NCBI RefSeq assembly: GCF_032062135.1
Contig: NC_092861.1
Span: 144,419,004-144,483,003 of the forward strand
Length of the DNA: 64,000 nt
Direction: 5' to 3'
From: Pyxicephalus adspersus
Taxonomy: Eukaryota; Chordata; Amphibia; Anura; Pyxicephalidae
Every line of letters starts with the position of its first letter. Position 1 is the first letter of the stretch. The translations under genes and the position numbers were made by a program. Shown here piece after piece: positions 56,565-64,000 of this stretch. Below the pieces are notes generated by a model. That model saw nothing but the letters and a program-made list of their open reading frames with translations. It had not been told where the DNA came from and did no database searches.

Positions 56565-57092
56565 CTCCCTAGCGGTAACCCCGAATGTGACTCGGGGTAG
56601 GAAAAGGTTGCTGAGAGCAACCCCGAGTCACACTCAGGGTAGGTAAACCTAGGTTTTCTTCTGTTTCCATTTCTTTTTTTATTTCACCCTTGCCTTTTAA
56701 TGTTCTATTTATTTTTTAATTTTCATTCACTTTCTTATATTCTTTTTATTTTTATTATATCCTATTTTTTTCTTCTTTTAATTTTACCTGTACCCTTTTT
56801 TTTTTTCTTTTTTTTCTTTTCGTTTCTGCTTTTCCCTTTAATTATCCCTTCCTTTTTACTCTTTTCCATTCCATTCTCTTTTACTTTTCATTTTCCATTT
56901 TTTTTTTTGTTTCTTTTACTCTTTTACAATTTTCTTTTTTTTTCACGTCTTTTTACCTTGTTTCCATGTTTCCTTTTATTTAGAATGTTCTCTTTTTTTC
57001 CTCACTTCCTTTCCATTCTCCTTTTCTATTTCCTTTTTTCTTCTACCCTTTTCTTTTACCTTTTCTACATTTCCCTTTGTCATGCTCTCTAA
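56565..57092. mobile_element. Foldback J hairpin followed by a long polypyrimidine tract
   Basis: At 56565-56660, CCCTAGCGGTAACCCCGA, GACTCGGGG and AACCCCGAGTCACACTC form a compact hairpin. From 56660 to about 57092 the plus strand is overwhelmingly C and T. The related end at 59855-60350 suggests both belong to one element type. The long plus-strand open frame (56700-57092) is a simple-composition artefact. Confidence 0.6.
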
Positions 57093-57094
57093 TT

Positions 57095-57690
57095 CTCCTT
57101 ACAAAACAGAAGACAACTTGGCACATATGTCTCATTTAAAATGCCACTAATTCATAAACCTTTGTGGAAGTGGAACTTGAAAACATGTTGTACACCATCT
57201 GCAGTCTTTGAGGACCAGTTCTCAGTGGTACAAGACAGATTTCTAAGCACTGAGATGAGTCTGCTATTAAATATTTTCCCTCTAACTACTGTCAGGAACA
57301 AAGCTTTTTTTCCTTTACTGGACAGCTTTCTTCCTCTATAAACCTCACTAAAACCTACATTTATCTGATATTTTTCCACAGGCACAAACATAAGTGTCAA
57401 ACTGCTTGTTTTTATTTGTAAAATATCTTTTAAAACGATTCCTCACAAATAAATCTCAAGGGCATTTCATGGGAATAACTCTTTAGCCCATGGGCATTAT
57501 GAGATACTTGTCACACGTTATGCAGGACTATTGCAAGATTGTCATTTCATTTATTTTTCTACTTCCAGAGGTTGTTCTTATCGCTTTCTAAAAATGACCC
57601 AGCCCTTCAGATAATCAACCAGTAATTTCAGTTTGAACACTTATAGTTTGTGAGAACTGTGGGTTATATTTAACATAAAACAAACATTGA
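57095..57690. other. Unassigned sequence
   Basis: Nothing recognised. Confidence 0.3.
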
Positions 57691-57691
57691 C

Positions 57692-58185
57692 ACCTAAAGT
57701 GGACCTCTCACCAAAATTTTTACTAGACAAACCTAAGTAAAATAAAAATTATCTTCTTTTATTTTGTTTAAAAAAAGGGGCAAAGCCTTTGGTGATTGGG
57801 AGTGCAGAGCCTCCTGGGATACCCTTGTCACGCATGCCTGGAGGTTTTTGGGGCTTTTTCCTACATTGGGAAAGAAAATGATGGCGATCTTACACATACG
57901 CAGTGAAGTGGGCACTCTTTTTTTCCCATTTACAGCAGGCTTCGTTACCTGAACTTGGGCCTGTGCAGCGAGAAGAAGATGACGGCGGCAGGATGAAGGA
58001 GGATTACAGGGCAGCGTGGGACCCAATCGAGGACATCATTTTTTCACCTTCACAGCCGGCTATGTCACTCAATCTTGCACCTGCGAAGAGGAAGAGGCAT
58101 TCCAGGACGACGCAGGACCCGATCATGAGAAGGACCAGCGCCATCGAGGGACCTGCAGGATTAAAAGTAAGTGTAATTTTTTCAT
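57692..58185. mobile_element. Foldback H copy
   Basis: AAAGTGGACCTCTCACCAAA to AAGTAAGTGTAATTTTTTC, containing AAGATGACGGCGGCAGGATG and CAGTGAAGTGGGCACTC. Same orientation as 19486-19845. Confidence 0.68.
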
Positions 58186-58194
58186 TTTCTATTT

Positions 58195-58430
58195 AGTTCA
58201 GCTATTACCATTCTGTTACAGGGTGCCGCCATCTTCCATCTTTTCTTCCTCCTGTAGATAGTCTTTGGATATCTGAATTGGCCATGCTGGGGTGACATAA
58301 CTCCTGCACATGCGCAGCTCAGTGAATTTGACCATTCCCTGGTACGATCAGGCGCTTTATTACAGAAGGGACATCGCCTGTCCCTTTCTGCAATAACCAC
58401 TCACCTGATCCTACAAGGTGGGACATTAGT
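58195..58430. mobile_element. Foldback I related fragment
   Basis: It contains GCCGCCATCTTCCATCTTTT, CACATGCGCAG and TTACAGAAGGGACATCGCCT, words shared with 36555-36880. The boundaries are uncertain because it abuts foldback H and a SINE. Confidence 0.5.
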
Positions 58431-58439
58431 TACTATTAA

Positions 58440-58745
58440 TATCCAGTATTTATATAGCGCCAACAAAATATGCTGCAGCTTTACAAAGTCCATAGTCAAA
58501 TCACTGTCCCTGAAAGGGGCTTACAATCTAATGCCCCTACCATAGTCATATATGATTACACAGTTTAGGTCAATTTTGGGGAAAGCAAATTAAGCTGACT
58601 GCATGTTTTTTAAATGTGGGAGGAAACGGGAATACCCAAAGGAAACTCACACAAACACAGGGCGAACTTGTAAATTCCATGCAGATAGTGACCTGGCCGA
58701 GATTCAAACCTGTGACCCAGCATTGGAAGGGCAGGGTGCTAACCT
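58440..58745 (-). repeat. SINE-A copy
   Basis: Tail TATTTATATAGCGCCAAC near 58449 to the head words CATTGGAAGGGCAGGGTGCT at 58721-58740. The extreme head is lost. Confidence 0.87.
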
Positions 58746-59011
58746 TAATAAAGCAAATTACAGCTCATAATCATTTGAGCATATTGTACATGTAAAAAAA
58801 TAAAAAAATAAAAAAAAAGGCTTAATATTATAAATTACACTACCCTAAATACATGCCCCCACACACATTCAAAAACAAAACTTTTTTTCCTGAAAATTTC
58901 CCTGATAAATAATCATCCTGAAATCTGTAACTTTGCCAGAAATTCAGTGCTTATTTTATTATTTTTTAAACTACTTTACTAATTACCTGGATTTGCTCTT
59001 TACTATTTATA

Positions 59012-59012
<1 letters not shown>

Positions 59013-59069
<57 letters not shown>

Positions 59070-59070
59070 C
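59013..59070. repeat. (ATCT)n microsatellite
   Basis: About 14 perfect tetranucleotide units, long enough to be polymorphic. Confidence 0.98.
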
Positions 59071-59079
59071 TATTTTACT

Positions 59080-59850
59080 TTATCCTATATAGTCTTCTAC
59101 CATCATAGGCTACAGTTCTCTTTTTTAATCTATCCTGTTTCTTCCACATTCTCCATGGACTATTAGGATGGAGTGGAGTTTGAAAAATCTTTGCTCCTAA
59201 GAAGGATCAGAAGCTACAACAGTGAACCTTGTACATTGGTTCATAGGTCAGAGCTAAAAAAAAACCCTAAAAACATTTGTGTCACTCCAAACTGTGATGC
59301 GTGATACAGGAACAGTGGTGTCATTCCAGATGGAGGGAGCAGCAGGGGACTGTGATGGGAACTCCAGTAATGACACTTCAATATGGTCCCCTCTCCGATC
59401 TGCCAGGGTAAAAGTCATTATTTAGATTAATTAGCCGGGGATTCTTGAGTTTGATCTACAGATCGGGCAAAGGTCATTGCTGTCCTCTTGCAAGATGAGG
59501 TCCATATAAATCTCATCGTTCCTTCGTACTGCTGAGTCACGTCTTATTTTTCAGCTAATGTGATCATCTCTGATCCAAACACATTGATTACTGTTCATAA
59601 AATCTTATATAAATCTAAGGGGTCCCTTTAAATCTATGGACTGTAGTGTGTGCAAAACATGACAATATTGGTATATGTAACAAAAATCTGCTTGCATGCT
59701 ACGCTATATATTCAGAAAGACTACAAAATTAGACAAGTCTTCTTCTTGGTCTGTTTCCATATGTTGGAATGCTCATGTGCTCACAACTCATGTGCACAAC
59801 TCATGTGCATTATTGCACCACAACAGACTCTCAACAGCGGTCTCAATAGG
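59080..59850. other. Unassigned sequence
   Basis: No exon or repeat family recognised. Confidence 0.3.
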
Positions 59851-59854
59851 GCCT

Positions 59855-60350
59855 TAACCTCCTGGGCGGTTCATTTCTGTCTGGTTTTATCTCTAAAAGC
59901 AGTACATTGTTTTTCATGAAAATTTATGTTACAGTATAATATAATAGTATGAGTATATTAAAGTTTAATACACAAAATCATGTCAGAATAATAATTAAAA
60001 AAAGTTACTAAATAATTAAAAAAATTACTCCTACTATTATTTTATACTGTAAAATAAATGTTCATGAAAGACAATGTACTGCTTTTATAAATCCACTGTA
60101 TTGCATGCAATATAGTTATTTTGTATTGAATGCAATACAAATGAATTTGAATTTCCCGCCCCGCCTTCGAACAGAACATCTGCACACACCGACTTCACCG
60201 GGAACTCCCCGGTGACTTATCGGGTGCAGGGAACGTCGGCCAGAGGAAAAGAGAAGACGCGAAGGACGCCGGCGGATCAGGTAAGTCCCGATGTACTATT
60301 GTTTTCCATAGGTTTACCTAACCTGAGAGTGACTCGGGGTTACTGCTTCC
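59855..60350. mobile_element. Foldback J copy, larger
   Basis: It starts TTAACCTCCTGGGCGGTTCA and ends near TTACCTAACCTGAGAGTGAC then TCGGGGTTA. Internal mirror arms are AGCAGTACATTGTTTTTCAT and ATGAAAGACAATGTACTGCT, flanking a palindromic AT-rich core. A CpG-rich patch lies at 60155-60290. Confidence 0.7.
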
Positions 60351-60471
60351 AGCTTCTTCCAGCTTGGGGGTTACGGCTGGGGGGGTCAATGTGGCTGGTT
60401 TTGCATTATATGGGTCATCTTTTCTCTTTTTTTGATATTTTCATTAGCAAAAGTCTAAACTGCGCACACAT

Positions 60472-60700
60472 TGGCCCTGATATATTGAAGCTCCCCAAGG
60501 CTGGAGACGATACACTTTCATCAGTGAAGCTGATCCAGTGATCCAGCAAACCTGAAATGGATCTGGTCAGGAAATGAAAATATTAGACAAATAGCTAATG
60601 ACTTTTGGGAAATCTGTTCCAGGTTTGCTGGATCACCCAGCTTCACTGATGAAAGTGTATCCTGCCCAGCCTTGGAAAGCTTTAATGAATCAGGCCCCCA
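60472..60700. mobile_element. MITE-D copy
   Basis: GGCCCTGATATATTGAAGCT to GCTTTAATGAATCAGGCCCC, both arms well preserved. Confidence 0.9.
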
Positions 60701-60753
60701 AAAAAATATATTCACCACCTCTTATCTCAGCCTTTGTTAACATTAATACCATG

Positions 60754-60990
60754 AGAGAACCCTTGAAATAATTTTCAGGTCTTAAGGAACCCCTTCTATT
60801 TATACTAAATCCACAGCTCACACAGCATGGTGGTCAGTTGGAAGAATGCCTCTTACATTGCCGCCCATTGGGAAGAATGTCTCCCTTACAGATAGCAAAA
60901 AAGATTATTGATGTCACTTAAACTGACCTGAAAGTCAAAAATTGCACCTCTAGCAAACTTTGGAGAAACCCTGGATTGAGAAACACCACC
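60754..60990 (+). repeat. Repeat E copy
   Basis: GAGAACCCTTGAAATAATTT, GGTGGTCAGTTGGAAGAATG and ending GAAACCCTGGATTGAGAAAC. It starts 54 bp after MITE-D. Confidence 0.85.
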
Positions 60991-60999
60991 TAATCTTAT

Positions 61000-62150
61000 G
61001 AGGTAGAGATGAGAAGGTGGTGTTCTGTAGTCCAAAACCAGAATAATAAATCCAATCATTTAAGTTTGCTTCAAGATTTGCATTCAGTAACATTGAAGTT
61101 TTTGTTTGTTCCCTTGCACAAAGTAAAAAAAAAAGCACTTGCATATTTTTAGTCTTTTGACAACCCTACATTTTCTGCAATTAGTAAATTACCTTTTCCT
61201 TTTATGTTTTTTGGAATAACCTTTAAAACACCTTATAGAAGGACAGACAAAGGTCATCTGTCCCACCAGGCTCCTTTGTTCTTTGTCAAAAAGTGGACGC
61301 AGCTAATGAGGTTTGTTTGTTGCAGCACAAATTTCCCGACACAGATAGAGATCCTTTCAATGGAAACAAATTTGTTCGGCTTTACCTGGTAACTTAGCGA
61401 TTAATAATAGCCCTGAGATGCAGGTCAGAGGGGTCACTTTACCAGCCTGCCGGCGACGTCTGCAAGGCACAGCTCGTTCAGATATACCATCAATGTAACT
61501 GCAAATTAGAGAATAAAACTGAATATTTTGTGCATCTTTTAGATCTGGACCATTTTTACAGCATGTCATTTATTGAAACAATTAAAATGTACTCAGAGAA
61601 CAAGTCATATTTCCATGGCCTATTTACACAGTTGAAAGAGAGCCCAATCAGTTATTATTATGAATATTATATCTTAAAGCATATCTAACCACAAGAACTG
61701 CTGTTATTGAACATTTTCAATGGTATATTTTATAGACCAAAATATTTTAAATAGGAGAAGTTCTTTGTTGGGATATGCATACACTTTAAAAAGTCTATTC
61801 AAATATTTGGTGGATAACTAGTATTGTCTATGCAGCCTTTACCAAATGGAACACACATTCTAAACTGTATTTTAACCGAGCACGCTTGAATATGAAATAT
61901 TTACTTTTGCATTCTTATTAGACTTTATGCACTTTTCTCCCCATAGGAGCTGGGGAACAGAGCTGGGAGACTACCTGAAGTCCATAGGCAGACCAGACCA
62001 CTGGTATGCCCAGACCACAGGTTGTCTGGTATAGTAGACTGGCTGCCAATGTTTCTGCCATTAAATGGTAAAATAACGGACCTTTGTCAACACAGACGCA
62101 GATTTAAACATTATTATGTTTAATTTCTACATGCTTCCCCATAAAAAATT
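61000..62150. other. Unassigned sequence
   Basis: Nothing recognised. No SPATA17 exon 6 candidate was found. Confidence 0.3.
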
Positions 62151-62246
62151 TCACTCAGAGGCGGAGAAAGTGCACCACACTCTACAAGTGTGTCTGTAGT
62201 CACATACTTCTGTGAGACACGTTTGGGCACACATATTCCCCTACAG

Positions 62247-62470
62247 GGGGTCTGAATAATAAAAGCTCTCAGGCGCTAGAGAGAACACTCTTTTAAGAAA
62301 AAATCAGTGTTATAGCACAAACGTAAAAATATTCTCTAAATCTCATGTTATATGTGTTCACATATGTTAAATACTGGAGAACAGCCACTCTACATTTTTT
62401 GGAGAACACAGCGTCTTTGTTAAGAGTGTATCCTCTCTCCACTCGGGGAGAGTTATAATTGTCTCTGGGC
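62247..62470. mobile_element. MITE-D-like element with a different interior
   Basis: The ends GGGTCTGAATAATAAAAGCT and the mirror words GTATCCTCTCTCCACTCGGG keep the MITE-D plan. The centre (TGTTATATGTGTTCACATATGT) and inner arms are unrelated to the other copies. Confidence 0.55.
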
Positions 62471-62474
62471 ACGT

Positions 62475-64000
62475 GGTGTCTGAGTGCACATGTTTTTTTC
62501 TGTAAAATCACGTGTGACTCACAGTCTTTTGTGGTATATTTTTGAGCCCCCTCTCTGGGCCAAACTGTTTTATCAATGGCCCTTATTTTGGTTTCAGGGG
62601 GTCACGTTTGGTTTTCAGAGGTCTCCGTTTGGTTTCCATTGTCTTCTTTTGTTTAAGGTGTCAATTGTCCATTCATCTCTTTGGAGGTATTCATGGGCAA
62701 TTTATCTTTTTATACAGTGGTTACCACCACACTCCGGAAAAAAAAAAATTTTTAGGCCCCTACTAACCTTTTTCCTTCCTTTTCCCCCACTTATACTGCT
62801 AAAACAGCTAATTAAATCAATTGTTGTATTAAACAACGGAGAAATGAAAACAAAAATTTGAGCCTTCACATGCTATATGAAGAAAATGTAAAAGGACTTA
62901 TAAGTCCGTGAGAAAACACGAACTACGCTTGGCTGGATGAAACTTCATTCAGAGAAACAATCTATCCTACCGGACATTGTTACCCCATTATCACTTCCAG
63001 TAAGCCAACACTGACAGCATACTTCCATCTCCAAAATAAAGATGTATAATTCTAAATGCACTGTAGCTCTTGGGAACATTTTTTTACCAGTTGAATTCTG
63101 TCCCATGCTTGTACATCCTACCACCCTCTAAAGTCTATGGACACTTTTAGAGTAAAGAGATTCACTGGAATTAGGAAAAAATTAGTATGAGTATAGTAAT
63201 CTTTAAGGAGAAAGAGAGATTGATAATGGGTTCTTCCCATATAATTTTAGGTTTGTTTTAGGCTACTCCAATTTACTTCAATTTGGTACAGCAAGTACAA
63301 AGTCATATTACAACATGAAGCTTGAGCATTGTAGATTCCAAACAAGTACATGCATCTATAGCTAGATAGTAGGCAATAATTGATGTAAAATAATAATCAT
63401 GGACAAACCATTTGTTATAGCATTGCGGTCGTCATGAATAGGTAGTATCGCCTCAATCCCGACACATTTCGGGATTCTTTAGTGACTTTTAATTTCGGTA
63501 ACTGATCACTTGGTCACGATGATATGAGAATAGTTTTGAGGAAGACAGGCACTACTTTTTGCATGTGAACTTGTATCTGAGAATTCCCAATCTCCAAAGT
63601 GCTGCTATAATATTTATTCCTAAGGGGAATGTAGGGTTGTAAAAGAAATGTTCACTTGGTTTTTTTTGCAGGTGTTTGAATAAGAGAATAGTATACCCCT
63701 ATGTTTTTGGACTTGCTATACGGTAGGTATACTTAAGAAAAGTACCTTCTGTTTGATGATGGCAGTATTGTACTTCCTCACTGGGGTCTGCTTGTTTAGC
63801 TGTACCTGTTCAGTGTGGACCTTGAATTAAGATATTCTTCTTCTCCCACTTTTGTTTATATTCAGCACTTCCATCATAGATCTGTTTAATGGTGAATTAC
63901 AGAGCAAGAGATCACAGAAGGTGACAACATTAAACACACGCTTTGCAAAGCATAATATAACTAATCTCACTGAAGGGCAAATAATTCAACAGAATCTCTT
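62475..64000. other. Unassigned sequence to the right edge
   Basis: It includes three imperfect copies of a GTTTGGTTTCCA-type word around 62590-62640. No exon or family is recognised. Confidence 0.3.

Noticed and set aside
56700..57092. 130-residue plus-strand open frame rich in Phe, Leu and Ser, looking like a membrane protein
   Set aside because: It is a translation of a polypyrimidine tract; no start context, family or splice signals support it.

Overview
This window is vertebrate nuclear DNA, most likely from an anuran amphibian and perhaps a neobatrachian frog. The evidence is two intron-containing genes with GT-AG splice sites, AT-rich introns several kilobases long, and a dense load of short interspersed elements, L2-like and CR1-like LINE pieces, MITE-like foldback elements and Tc1-like transposase remnants. 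The species guess rests on recognised repeat styles and is inference. No bacterial, CRISPR or operon-type feature was seen, and I found no new multi-gene system.

Two protein genes are recognised, arranged head to head as in human 1q41. On the minus strand, GPATCH2 (G-patch domain nuclear protein) runs leftward from its start codon at 23633. Five coding exons are in the window: 23584-23633, 18111-18812, 14313-14374, 12172-12348 and 10624-10703. All join in frame and give about 357 residues. The C-terminal part with the G-patch itself is not found and presumably lies beyond the left edge. On the plus strand, SPATA17 (IQ-motif sperm/cilium protein) starts at 24203. It has five coding exons (24203-24270, 26121-26210, 26909-26990, 36247-36297, 50330-50433), which join in frame and give 132 residues with three IQ motifs. 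The rest lies beyond the right edge. The two start codons are 569 bp apart over a CpG-containing stretch that probably holds a shared bidirectional promoter.

Everything else is intron or promoter. Positions 1-10623 are probably GPATCH2 intron 5 and carry SINEs, hAT-like foldback elements, a 42-bp minisatellite and a hammerhead-like motif. Positions 10704-23583 are GPATCH2 introns 4 to 1. They include an exact 407-bp duplication around a single N (probably an assembly error), a 319-bp TTAA-flanked foldback element, CR1, L2 and Tc1 remnants, and a 674-bp gap. Positions 24271-64000 are SPATA17 introns. They are packed with at least ten interspersed families, often nested, and contain a 283-bp gap and a few repeat-poor blocks that could be conserved noncoding elements.

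Repeat names used below are my own labels: SINE-A (tRNA-like head), L2-like tail, CR1-like, MITE-D (palindromic, about 220 bp), repeat E, hAT-like F, foldback H, foldback I, foldback J.
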